Assembly (NCBI GenBank): GCA_002069015.1
Contig: MWBL01000002.1
Span: forward strand, 25,816 to 89,815
Source: Firmicutes bacterium ADurb.Bin300
Lineage (GTDB): Bacteria; Bacillota; Clostridia; Oscillospirales; Acutalibacteraceae
Length of the DNA: 64,000 bases
Reading direction: 5' to 3'
Each line of letters opens with the position of its first letter. Position 1 is the first letter of the stretch. A program made the position numbers and the translations under genes. Below the pieces are notes generated by a model. The model worked only from the letters and a program-made list of their open reading frames with translations. It had not been told where the DNA came from and made no database searches. Shown piece by piece: positions 43,180 to 50,732 of this stretch.

Positions 43180-44421
43180 ATGCAACAAAACGAAATAAAA
43201 AAAGAGCGCGCCGTACTCATTTGCGTCGATTCCGGAGAATATGACGCCGAAATTTCAATAAATGAACTGGCACAGCTTGCGCAAACCGCCGGTGCCGAGA
43301 TTGTCGGTGAAATCATTCAGACAAGAAAGTGTCCGGACGGTGCGGCATATATCGGGAAGGGCAAATTAAGGGAGCTTAAAGAGTTTTGTGATGTTAATGA
43401 GGTTGATATGATTATTGCCGACTGCGACCTGACCTCAACACAACAGCGTAATTTGGAGAAGGAAACGGGCTTGAGAGTTATAGACAGAACCACGCTTATA
43501 CTCGACATATTCGCTCAAAGGGCGAGAAGCGGCGAGGGTAAGCTTCAGGTTGAGCTTGCACAGCTTCAATACCTGCTCCCGAGACTTGCGGGCAGGGGGA
43601 CTTCAATGTCAAGGTTAGGCGGCGGCATAGGAACAAGGGGTCCGGGTGAAACAAAGCTTGAAAGTGACAGAAGGCATATAAGAAGGCGAATAAGTGCTCT
43701 TAAAGATGAGCTTCGTCAATTGGAGGCGCGAAGGGAAAGACTTCGCGGGAGAAGAAAAAAGAACGGCGTGATAACGGTTGCTCTTGTAGGATATACTAAC
43801 GCGGGAAAGTCCACATTGATGAACACTCTCACAAACGCCGGTGTTCTCGCCGAGGACAAGCTGTTTGCGACGCTTGACCCGACGGCGCGCGCGCTTAAGC
43901 TTACAAATGGTGAAACGGTTATGCTTATTGATACCGTAGGCTTTATACGAAGGCTTCCGCACGGTTTAATTGAAGCATTCAAGTCAACGCTTGACGAGGC
44001 TGTAAATGCAGATATTATTCTGAATATCTGTGATGCCTCAAGCGATGAGTGCGAGGAGCATCTGAAAATAACAAATGAATTGCTCAAAGAGCTCGGCTGT
44101 ACCGACAAGCCGGTGATATCGGTATTTAATAAATCTGATTTGACAACGCAGGATTATTTGCGCTTTACGGACGGCGTAAGCGTCAGCATATCCGCCCTTA
44201 CGGGAAAGAGAATTGACGAGTTGCTCGAAAAGATAACCGCAGCGCTTCCGACAAAATATCATAAGGCAAGTCTTTTATTACCGTTTTCGATGGCAGGAGA
44301 AGTGGCGCAATTAAGAGAAAACGGCGTAGTGCATCACGAGGAATACACCGAAAAAGGGATACTCTGCGAGGTTACTGCGGAGATTTCAAAGCTTGAAAAA
44401 CTACGGGATTATTTTTGCTGA
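43180..44421 (+). CDS. hflX: GTPase HflX
   Basis: The 413-residue protein has the N-terminal HflX domain (RTTLILDIFAQRARSGEGKLQ, near 103-123; LGGGIGTRGPGETKLE near 146), then the G domain with GYTNAGKST (204-212), DTVGFIRRLP and NKSD. It splits stalled ribosomes under stress. CAGGAG precedes the ATG by 6 bases. Confidence 0.96.
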   Translation: MQQNEIKKERAVLICVDSGEYDAEISINELAQLAQTAGAEIVGEIIQTRKCPDGAAYIGKGKLRELKEFCDVNEVDMIIADCDLTSTQQRNLEKETGLRVIDRTTLILDIFAQRARSGEGKLQVELAQLQYLLPRLAGRGTSMSRLGGGIGTRGPGETKLESDRRHIRRRISALKDELRQLEARRERLRGRRKKNGVITVALVGYTNAGKSTLMNTLTNAGVLAEDKLFATLDPTARALKLTNGETVMLIDTVGFIRRLPHGLIEAFKSTLDEAVNADIILNICDASSDECEEHLKITNELLKELGCTDKPVISVFNKSDLTTQDYLRFTDGVSVSISALTGKRIDELLEKITAALPTKYHKASLLLPFSMAGEVAQLRENGVVHHEEYTEKGILCEVTAEISKLEKLRDYFC

Positions 44422-44428
44422 AAAACTG

Positions 44429-44457
44429 TTGACAATCGCATATCCTTATATTATAAT
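44429..44457 (+). promoter_or_regulatory. consensus promoter of the tRNA-Met/tRNA-Glu unit
   Basis: TTGACA (44429-44434), 17 bases, TATAAT (44452-44457), 49 bases before the first tRNA. Confidence 0.85.
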
Positions 44458-44505
44458 AACATTCGCCTTAAAGGCGATCAATCGCTCAAAACCTTGGGGT
44501 TTCGC

Positions 44506-44582
44506 GGCGGCATAGCTCAGTTGGCTAGAGCACTCGGTTCATACCCGGGGTGTCGTAGGTTCAAGTCCCACTGCCGCTACCA
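44506..44582 (+). tRNA. tRNA with CAT anticodon (elongator Met, or Ile2)
   Basis: Acceptor GGCGGCA/TGCCGCT, D-arm GCTC/GAGC, anticodon loop TTCATAC, T-arm GTAGG/CCCAC-type pairing and encoded CCA give a complete cloverleaf. The paired first base excludes initiator tRNA. CAT tRNAs can be Met or lysidine-modified Ile; Met is more likely. Confidence 0.9.
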
Positions 44583-44612
44583 AAATCCTTCTGTTTTGAG
44601 CGATTAAAAAGA

Positions 44613-44687
44613 GGCCCGGTGGTCAAGCGGCTAAGACACCGCCCTTTCACGGCGGTAACACGAGTTCGATTCTCGTCCGGGTCACCA
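44613..44687 (+). tRNA. tRNA-Glu (TTC)
   Basis: Acceptor GGCCCGG/CCGGGTC, anticodon arm CCGCC-CTTTCAC-GGCGG with TTC, T-arm CGAG/CTCG and encoded CCA. It is co-transcribed with the tRNA 30 bases upstream. Confidence 0.95.
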
Positions 44688-44695
44688 TTAAACAT

Positions 44696-44760
44696 CAAAT
44701 CCGAACTCCCGCCATATTGTTCCGATAGGTGATGGGTTCGGGTTTGTGCTTTATTTATTT
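44696..44760 (+). terminator. terminator of the tRNA unit
   Basis: AAATCCGAAC (44697-44706) pairs with GTTCGGGTTT (44746-44755), followed by GTGCTTTATTTATTT. Confidence 0.55.
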
Positions 44761-44858
44761 GAATAACAGCTGTCAGGAACGCGAAAATATTGACACGGCT
44801 GCGTCCATATGTTAATGTAAATTTCCGGAGCATTAAAAATCTGGGGGGACTTTTACGG

Positions 44859-45755
44859 ATGTGGTTTTTATACGCGTTGCTCGCCGCTCTGCTGTGGGGC
44901 GGGGCGGATCTTTTTTATAAGAAGGGCAGTATGAAAGAGGACAGGTTCAGCGACATAAAAATAGTCGTTGCCGTCGGGCTTGCCATGGGCGTCCACGCCG
45001 TTTTATACATGCTTAAAAATGACCTTTCCGTACCGCTTGAGAGTATGGTTAAATACATACCCGTCTCCTTTTCGTATATCCTTTCAATGTTCATCGGTTA
45101 TAAGGGTCTGAGATACCTCGAACTTTCGGTATCATCACCGCTTCAGAACTCGTCCGGCGCCGTAACGACGATTTTACTCTATGTTTTTGTAAGCGACCTG
45201 CCGGGCGCGCCGGAAACCGCGGCAATCGCGGTTATTCTTATTGGAATGCTTATGCTTTCAATATTTGAGCGCAATAAGAATATAAAGATAAAAGAGGGCG
45301 AGGAAAAGTACCGGTACGGAGCGAAGGCAATTATGTTTCCGATTGCGTACTGTGTCATTGACGGAATAGGGACATTTCTTGACGGGTTGTACCTTGACGA
45401 GTACAGAATTATCAGCGAGGACGACGCGCTCATCTCTTTTGAGCTTACGTTTTTAATCTGCGGGATTATCGCTTTCGCGTATCTTCTGAAGAAGAAGCAA
45501 AAATTCACATTTAAAACGGATTACAGCAAGGGCACCGCCGCGCTCCTTGAAACAGCGGGGCAGTACTTTTACGTTTTCGCGATGTCGGGCAGGGCTATTA
45601 TAGTCGCGCCGCTCGTTTCGTCCTACTGCGTATTTTCAATCATCTTTTCAAGGCTGTTTTTAAGAGAAAAGCTTCAAAAAAGGCAGTATACTGCGATAGC
45701 CGCCGTCGTCGCGGGAATTTTGCTGCTGGGCATCTGCGAGGGTTTGGCGGAATAA
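44859..45755 (+). CDS. EamA/DMT-family membrane transporter
   Basis: The 298-residue protein has ten membrane segments and the two EamA repeats. It starts MWFLYALLAALLWGGADLFYKKG and ends with FSIIFSRLFLREKL and GILLLGICEG. Such permeases export or import metabolites; the substrate is unknown. ATG 44859 is used, with GGGGGG 10 bases upstream; the in-frame extension to 44790 lacks a ribosome site. Codons are richer in GC than in flanking genes. Confidence 0.85.
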   Translation: MWFLYALLAALLWGGADLFYKKGSMKEDRFSDIKIVVAVGLAMGVHAVLYMLKNDLSVPLESMVKYIPVSFSYILSMFIGYKGLRYLELSVSSPLQNSSGAVTTILLYVFVSDLPGAPETAAIAVILIGMLMLSIFERNKNIKIKEGEEKYRYGAKAIMFPIAYCVIDGIGTFLDGLYLDEYRIISEDDALISFELTFLICGIIAFAYLLKKKQKFTFKTDYSKGTAALLETAGQYFYVFAMSGRAIIVAPLVSSYCVFSIIFSRLFLREKLQKRQYTAIAAVVAGILLLGICEGLAE

Positions 45756-45778
45756 ACGGGTTATTTATATTTTTCCGG

Positions 45779-45807
45779 TTGACAGACCCTTTTTCTTGTG
45801 ATAATAT
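45779..45807 (+). promoter_or_regulatory. promoter of tRNA-Arg
   Basis: TTGACA (45779-45784), 17 bases, TAATAT (45802-45807), 17 bases before the tRNA. Confidence 0.8.
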
Positions 45808-45824
45808 ACTTTGGCAATATAAAC

Positions 45825-45901
45825 GCGCCAGTAGCTCAGCCGGATAGAGTGTTTGGCTACGAACCAAAAGGTCGGGGGTTCGAATCCCTCCTGGCGTGCC
45901 A
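45825..45901 (+). tRNA. tRNA-Arg (ACG)
   Basis: Acceptor GCGCCAG/CTGGCGT, anticodon arm TTTGG-CTACGAA-CCAAA with ACG, T-arm GGGGG/CCCTC-type pairing, encoded CCA after G73. A34 should be edited to inosine. Confidence 0.95.
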
Positions 45902-45944
45902 CACCTGCGGTGAGCAATCTGCGAACCGCGGGTGTTTTGTTTTT
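45901..45944 (+). terminator. terminator of tRNA-Arg
   Basis: ACACCTGCGGT and ACCGCGGGTGT pair with a 13-base loop and are followed by TTTGTTTTT. Confidence 0.85.
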
Positions 45945-46366
45945 AAACAAGAATTAGCGGGGCGGCATACCTGTTTCGTAATTAAAGGTAACTGCAAAAT
46001 AATGGGTAGTGGGTTCAAAAAAGCACCGCCATTTTGGCAGGGCTTTTGTTAAGGTTATGTCGACAGAAGTTTTATGCGGGGTCTGTTTTCAAAGCTTGCA
46101 GTAAGCGGGTATAGCGTCGCTCCACGGGAGGAAGGGTGCGAGACTTTTTTCGGATTTTACCGCCGCGGGCAGCATAGTGAAAAGATATGTTAAATATGCA
46201 AATGGATTGAGCATATGCTCGGATTATCTTAGTATTGTATATAAATATAATTTGCAAAATCCCCATTTAGAATGTAAAAAGTTCTTGACATTTATTGTAT
46301 AGTGCCATATAATTAAAATGTAAAGTGTGTTTAACATATTGTATATAATATTGAGGGGGGATTCAA
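45945..46366. other. spacer without recognisable gene
   Basis: Only short shadow frames are seen. TTGACA at 46286 lies before an AT-rich stretch leading to the next operon and may be its -35 box (TATAGT-like -10 about 17 bases on). Nothing else is supported. Confidence 0.4.
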
Positions 46367-46594
46367 ATTAAGAAAGCCGATGAAATGGAATTGAGTATAA
46401 ATTTTAAAGCGACCAGGTTATCTTGGGTTGCCGGGTTAATGTTTTTGTTTATCTGGAATATGGTTGTGTTAATTCAAACCGGAAAGATAGCAACCAATGC
46501 ATTTGTTTTAATGTGTATGCAATGTGTTGTATTCTTTGTTAGTAAACTGTTATTTACAAAAAGATTAACTGGTGTAAAAAAAGATGAAGAATGA
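46367..46594 (+). CDS. small two-segment membrane protein (DUF6442-like), start uncertain
   Basis: The protein of 69-75 residues has EMELSINFKATRLSW, a membrane segment VAGLMFLFIWNMVVLIQ and a second segment FVLMCMQCVVFFVSKLLF. It resembles small membrane proteins paired with tiny XRE regulators in Firmicutes. GAGGGGGG (46353-46360) stands 6 bases before an in-frame ATT at 46367, which would add the conserved KKADE leader; the first ATG at 46385 has no ribosome site. An ATT start is rare, so the start is unresolved. The stop overlaps the regulator start by 11 bases. Confidence 0.6.
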   Translation: MKKADEMELSINFKATRLSWVAGLMFLFIWNMVVLIQTGKIATNAFVLMCMQCVVFFVSKLLFTKRLTGVKKDEE

Positions 46595-46775
46595 TGTTAA
46601 GTCAATGCGGAAGACAATGGGATTACGACAAGTAGACCTTGCCAACAAGTTAGGCGTAACCAGACAGACTATTATAGCTATAGAAAATAATAAATATAAT
46701 CCAACATTAGAACTGGCAATGAAAATGGCGCAGCTTTTAGGAAAACCTGTAGAAGAAATCTTTTTTCTAAAATGA
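46584..46775 (+). CDS. small XRE-family regulator
   Basis: The 63-residue protein is almost only an HTH domain: MRKTMGLRQVDLANKLGVTR, QTIIAIENNKYNPTLELA, then LLGKPVEEIFF. Such YgzD-like regulators control the small membrane protein with which they are coupled. A 13-bp hairpin follows at 46848. Confidence 0.9.
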   Translation: MKNDVKSMRKTMGLRQVDLANKLGVTRQTIIAIENNKYNPTLELAMKMAQLLGKPVEEIFFLK

Positions 46776-46847
46776 TTAACAGAGAGTATAGGTAATCTTC
46801 GGAAACATGATGCATCTTTTTAGTCAGAGGATTACAAAACACGAAAC

Positions 46848-46880
46848 CTGCCGATAAAGCTGAAATTGCTTTATCGGCAG
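46848..46880 (+). terminator. hairpin after the small XRE regulator
   Basis: CTGCCGATAAAGC/GCTTTATCGGCAG is a perfect 13-bp stem with loop TGAAATT. The following ATTATTGTTATAATATTTT is U-rich and also holds a TATAAT that could serve the NUDIX gene. Confidence 0.7.
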
Positions 46881-46922
46881 ATTATTGTTATAATATTTTA
46901 AAAAGATATGAGGTGAATTTTG

Positions 46923-47375
46923 ATGGCTAGAGCGCCGTTTCAAGTTCTGATAATTCCATTTATTAAATATGATAACGAAATTAAATATTGTGTTTTCGAA
47001 CGCAAAAGTCCTTTATGTCAACATCAATTTATAGCCGGTGGTGGTGAGGATAACGAAGTGCCGTTAGAAGCCGCAAAAAGAGAGTGTTTTGAGGAAGCGC
47101 AAATCCAATCAAACAACTTTATAGAATTAATATCGTTATGCTACATTCCAACGAAAATATTTTCTGAAAGTCAACGTAAGGCTTGGAACAATATTTTTGT
47201 TATTCCGGAATACGCATTTGCAATTGAGTTGGCATTTGAAGAGATCATAATATCTGATGAACACATCAATTTCAAATGGTGCACATATGACGAAGCAATA
47301 TCATTACTAAAATGGGATAGCAATAAAACTGCTCTATATGAATTAGATTGTAAAATTAAATCGGTAAATGATTAA
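46923..47375 (+). CDS. NUDIX hydrolase
   Basis: The 150-residue protein has the NUDIX box GGGEDNEVPLEAAKRECFEEA near 40-60, with the RExxEE-type core RECFEEA. NUDIX enzymes cleave nucleoside diphosphates linked to another group, often as housecleaning. GAGGTG stands 8 bases before ATG 46923. The gene is AT-rich and flanked by mobile debris, so it may be acquired. The substrate is unknown. Confidence 0.88.
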   Translation: MARAPFQVLIIPFIKYDNEIKYCVFERKSPLCQHQFIAGGGEDNEVPLEAAKRECFEEAQIQSNNFIELISLCYIPTKIFSESQRKAWNNIFVIPEYAFAIELAFEEIIISDEHINFKWCTYDEAISLLKWDSNKTALYELDCKIKSVND

Positions 47376-47429
47376 CCATTCTTTGCATCTATTTTATTCT
47401 ACAGAGCCACGCCCAGCGGCGAGCAATTT

Positions 47430-47464
47430 GCGCTCTTGTCTTCGCTGGTTGAGCGCTTTTTATT
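47430..47464 (+). terminator. terminator downstream of the NUDIX gene
   Basis: GCGCTC (47430-47435) pairs with GAGCGC (47451-47456) and is followed by TTTTTATT. Confidence 0.6.
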
Positions 47465-47569
47465 GCTGTTTATTCTCCGAAAATTGCAACCGCTGTTTCG
47501 GGGATGAAAAAGTGCCATTATCCCATTGCTTGTGGGTAGTAATCTAGGACAAAAGGAAATGGAGCGGTA

Positions 47570-47662
47570 TGGCAAAAAGAATTGTTTGATTGTACAGTTG
47601 GTGACTTAATAGAATATTACAAGGACGAAGACTTGCAAATCTATATGCTGGAGAAAAAATAA
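47570..47662 (+). pseudogene. C-terminal remnant of a mobile-element protein
   Basis: The frame reads WQKELFDCTVGDLIEYYKDE and ends YMLEKK-stop without any start codon or ribosome site upstream. It looks like the end of a protein from a conjugative element. The original family is not recognised with certainty. Confidence 0.4.
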
Positions 47663-47680
47663 GGAAGGATGTGTTTTACA

Positions 47681-48040
47681 GTGAGCGGAAAAAGCAACAA
47701 GCCGCCTATCGTTATTCTCATCCTGATTTATGCCGTTTTGCTCTTTGCAGCATACAACAGTCTTTCCATGCTGGCGCTTGGTTTCTGAGGTGACAGTGTC
47801 ATGGGTACAGTAGACAGCTATGACAGCCGTTTGGACGATACGGATGCGGGAGAAAACCGCTCCCGCACCGTGTCCAAGGGGTACTCATTTATAGTGAATA
47901 GTAAAGAATATCGGGGTTTTGGTAGAGGTTTTGCAGTTAACCGGACCTCGTTGAGAACGCAAAAAAAGCTGCTCAATGAAGAGAAAACCATGTTGCAAAC
48001 AAAAACCCATATATCAAAGCTTTTTGTGCAGTTTTATTAA
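47681..48040 (+). pseudogene. ICE-type membrane protein gene with in-frame TGA
   Basis: The GTG at 47681 has AAGGAAGG upstream and opens SGKSNKPPIVILILIYAVLL, a single membrane segment. After GF a TGA (47786-47788) interrupts, and the same frame continues GDSVMGTVDSYDSRLDD, then GENRSRTVSKGYSFIV. From memory, Firmicutes ICE proteins of this kind read through as one polypeptide. The C-terminal part after KEYRG is also unrelated. It is a nonsense-mutated, truncated remnant. Confidence 0.6.
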
Positions 48041-48309
48041 TGTTTTATAATCGTAATCAGTATTAAAATAATCATCCTTCTTTGTTTTGTTTTCTAGTAT
48101 AGGGCAGATTTAAAAAGCATACTGCACATAAACAATTGCCTGGCATCTTTTTTGTAAGTGGATACAAAACAAAATTCCTGTCAAATTTATTCGGCGGGAT
48201 TTTTTTATTTTGTATTATTCATCATTATTATTCAATATTCATTATTCATTAGACAGGATTCAGTATAGTAATAATTCAATCGGAAATACTTATTGTCGGA
48301 GGTGTTGGT
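48041..48309. other. AT-rich spacer before ku
   Basis: No gene is seen. The sequence contains repeated TATTATTCAT-like words (48210-48250), perhaps from slippage. The ku ribosome site CGGAGG lies at its end. Confidence 0.4.
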
Positions 48310-49083
48310 ATGATTGCCCGTAAATCGGTTATAACATTTGGAATGGTCGCAATTCCGATTTCGATGTATACGGCTACTCAGGATAATGATATACATTTTA
48401 ACCAGCTGCACAAGGAGGACAACAGTCGTATCCGTTACAAAAAAACATGCGCCCATTGCGGAAAAGAAATCGGCTCGCAAGATATTGTCAAAGGCTTTGA
48501 GTATGAAGAGGATAAATATGTGGTAATAACCGAAGATGAAATCGAAAAAATTAAGACAGAAAAAGAAAAATCAATTCAAATTCTTCATTTCGCACAGCTT
48601 AATCAGATATCACCGGTCTATTATGACAGAACCTATCAGGCTGTACCCGAAACGGGCGGGGAGAAGGCATTTGAGTTACTGCGTCTTGCATTGATGGAAG
48701 AGCTAAAGGTTGCAATAGGCAAGACGGTAATGGGCACAAAGGATACGCTAATGGCGATTATTCCCCGTGAGGACGGCATTCTTATTTCCACGATGTTTTA
48801 TGCGGCTGATGTCAAAGAGCTTCAGAAGAATTATAACAAACCCTCGGTCTTGCAGGAGGAGATGAATATGGCAAAGCTGCTGATTAATTCGATGGATACG
48901 CCTTTTGAGCCATCACAATATAAAGACGAATACCAGACAAAGCTACGCGAATTAATTGAGAATAAAATATCCGGCAAAGAGATTGTCGCCGCAAAAGACG
49001 AGGGTACCGGAAAGGTCATTGACCTTATGGAAGCGCTGAAAGCCAGCGTTGATAAAGCTAAAAGAGAAAAGGAAACGGCATAA
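48310..49083 (+). CDS. ku: bacterial Ku protein (non-homologous end joining)
   Basis: The 257-residue protein has the Ku start RKSVITFGMVAIPISMYTA and the HFNQLHKED, RIRYKKTCAHCGKEI zinc-like loop, then KGFEYEEDKYVVITEDEIE. Ku dimers encircle DNA ends and recruit LigD. GGAGGTG precedes ATG. No ligD is visible in the window, so its partner must be elsewhere or be another ligase. It has a short Lys-rich C-terminal tail. Confidence 0.95.
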   Translation: MIARKSVITFGMVAIPISMYTATQDNDIHFNQLHKEDNSRIRYKKTCAHCGKEIGSQDIVKGFEYEEDKYVVITEDEIEKIKTEKEKSIQILHFAQLNQISPVYYDRTYQAVPETGGEKAFELLRLALMEELKVAIGKTVMGTKDTLMAIIPREDGILISTMFYAADVKELQKNYNKPSVLQEEMNMAKLLINSMDTPFEPSQYKDEYQTKLRELIENKISGKEIVAAKDEGTGKVIDLMEALKASVDKAKREKETA

Positions 49084-49092
49084 TCTAATAAA

Positions 49093-49120
49093 AAAGCAGT
49101 GCTTGCGACAGCGCTGCTTT
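49093..49120. terminator. bidirectional terminator between ku and the cupin gene
   Basis: AAAGCAGTGCT/AGCGCTGCTTT forms an 11-bp stem, with A-rich sequence on the left and AACTTTTAATT on the right. Confidence 0.7.
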
Positions 49121-49125
49121 AACTT

Positions 49126-49440
49126 TTAATTATTAGGAGCAGGAGCTTTTACAACTATCAGCTCCAACGTATCCTCATTCAGATTTTCAGCATTCATTTT
49201 TGTGTCGAAGGGTATTTTTAATAAGGTTCCTTTTTTGTAATTCCTTACATCAAGATCGTTAAAACCGATTGAAAGAGTGCCCCTTACAACAGTCATATAA
49301 ACAGTTGAATTCGTAAAATGCTCGGGCAAGCCTTCTCCTTTGTTTAAGATCATATGCAGATAATGAATGTTTTCGTCAAATAAAACTTTTTCTATTGTTT
49401 TTTCGTTGCCGGCAGATAACTTAAATACCTGTTCAATCAT
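49126..49440 (-). CDS. cupin-domain protein
   Basis: The 104-residue protein has the double-stranded beta-helix pattern of single cupins: NKGEGLPEHF and YMTVVRGTLSIGF, with His46-type and Glu metal ligands, then GTLLKIPF. Its function is unknown; such proteins bind small ligands or metals. It is on the dnaJ strand, 78 bases after dnaJ. Confidence 0.8.
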   Translation of the reverse strand: MIEQVFKLSAGNEKTIEKVLFDENIHYLHMILNKGEGLPEHFTNSTVYMTVVRGTLSIGFNDLDVRNYKKGTLLKIPFDTKMNAENLNEDTLELIVVKAPAPNN

Positions 49441-49518
49441 TTGAGCTTCTTTCCTTTTCTTATAAATATTTTAACATAAAATAAAGAAATCGACAGTAAC
49501 TCAGTTGCCAAAAAAAGC

Positions 49519-50670
49519 TTATTTTTTCTTTTTTCTTCCGAAAAAGTCCTTCTTATCGTCTTCCTTCGGCGGCACGGCGCACAGTGAGTTGTTAAACTGA
49601 ATAAGTAAATCCTTTTGTGCTTGAGTGAGATTTTTCGGGACATCCACGACAATTTTAATCAGTTGGTCGCCCTTTGCCCTTGAGTTAACATTTTGAATTC
49701 CTCTGCCCTTGAGTTTGAAGACATCTCCCGGCTGTGTACCCGCGGGCAGCGTGTATTTGACTACTCCGTCAAGCGTAGGAACCCTCAGTTCATCGCCTAA
49801 AGCAGCCTGGGAAAAGCTTACGGTCATTTCACACCACACATTATAACCGTCACGCTCGTAAAACGGGTGAGGCTTTATATTTACACCGACACCTAAGTCG
49901 CCGGGAGGCCCTCCGTTTAAGCCCTTATTGCCTTGACCTCTGACGGAGAACATCTGACCGTCATCTATTCCTGCGGGAATATTGACTTCAAGCGAAACAT
50001 TTTTTCTGATTCTTCCGCTTCCGCTGCATTTTGAACAGGGAGATGGAGTATAGGAGCCTTTTCCCCCGCACCGAGGGCATGGTCTTGAAGTCTGTATAAC
50101 CCCGAAAGGCGTCCTTTGCTGAGATGAAACCTGACCCTTGCCGTTACACTCGGGACAGGTTTGACTGCTTGTTCCCTTTTGCGCTCCGCTTCCCGAGCAT
50201 TCTGAGCATACCTCTATACGATTGAACTGTATGTTTCGGGAGCAGCCCTTTGCCGCCTCCTCAAAGCTTAAAGTTACAGAGGTTCTGATATCGCTGCCTC
50301 GTCTTGGCGCATTCGGATTTGCTCCTCTTGTATTACCGAAGCCTCCGCCGAAAAAGGAGCCGAATAAATCCCCTAAGTCGAATTCCATCCCGCCCATCCC
50401 GCCGAAGCCGCCGAAGCCGCCTTGACCCGCGGCAAAATTAGGATCTACGCCCGCATGACCAAATTTGTCGTATTTAGACTTTTTATCGGGATCTGATAAA
50501 ACTTCGTAAGCCTCGTTGACTTCCTTGAATTTTGCTTCGGCAGATTTATCAGTAGGGTTCAGGTCCGGATGATATTTTTTTGCCAGGGTCCGATAGGATT
50601 TTTTAATTTCTTCGATCGTTGCGGTTTTGGAAACGCCGAGAATCTCGTAATAATCTCTTTTTTCAGCCAT
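49519..50670 (-). CDS. dnaJ: chaperone DnaJ
   Basis: The 383-residue protein has the J domain with the HPD motif (KKYHPDLNP), a Gly/Phe-rich linker (GGFGGFGGMGG), four CxxCxGxG-type zinc repeats (CSECSGSG, CPECNGKG, CPRCGGKG, CSKCSGSG) and the two C-terminal substrate domains. It stimulates DnaK. ATG 50670 opens the conserved MAEKRDYYEILG; the longer frame is not conserved. Confidence 0.97.
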   Translation of the reverse strand: MAEKRDYYEILGVSKTATIEEIKKSYRTLAKKYHPDLNPTDKSAEAKFKEVNEAYEVLSDPDKKSKYDKFGHAGVDPNFAAGQGGFGGFGGMGGMEFDLGDLFGSFFGGGFGNTRGANPNAPRRGSDIRTSVTLSFEEAAKGCSRNIQFNRIEVCSECSGSGAQKGTSSQTCPECNGKGQVSSQQRTPFGVIQTSRPCPRCGGKGSYTPSPCSKCSGSGRIRKNVSLEVNIPAGIDDGQMFSVRGQGNKGLNGGPPGDLGVGVNIKPHPFYERDGYNVWCEMTVSFSQAALGDELRVPTLDGVVKYTLPAGTQPGDVFKLKGRGIQNVNSRAKGDQLIKIVVDVPKNLTQAQKDLLIQFNNSLCAVPPKEDDKKDFFGRKKKK

Positions 50671-50685
50671 AATTACCTCTACTGC

Positions 50686-50723
50686 CTTGTGTCCCATTCG
50701 GGAACACCTGAAAGGGACACAAG
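50686..50723 (-). promoter_or_regulatory. intercistronic hairpin between dnaK and dnaJ
   Basis: On the minus strand CTTGTGTCCC (50723-50714) pairs with GGGACACAAG (50695-50686), a perfect 10-bp stem. No U-tract follows, so it is more likely an mRNA processing or stability element than a terminator. Confidence 0.6.
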
Positions 50724-50732
50724 ATTTTCAGT

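Noticed and set aside
44561-44833. 90-codon frame over the tRNA-Glu region
   Set aside because: It is a translation of tRNA genes, a common annotation artefact.
47786-47788. TGA as selenocysteine codon
   Set aside because: The gene is truncated and degenerate, and no SECIS-like hairpin stands right after the TGA.
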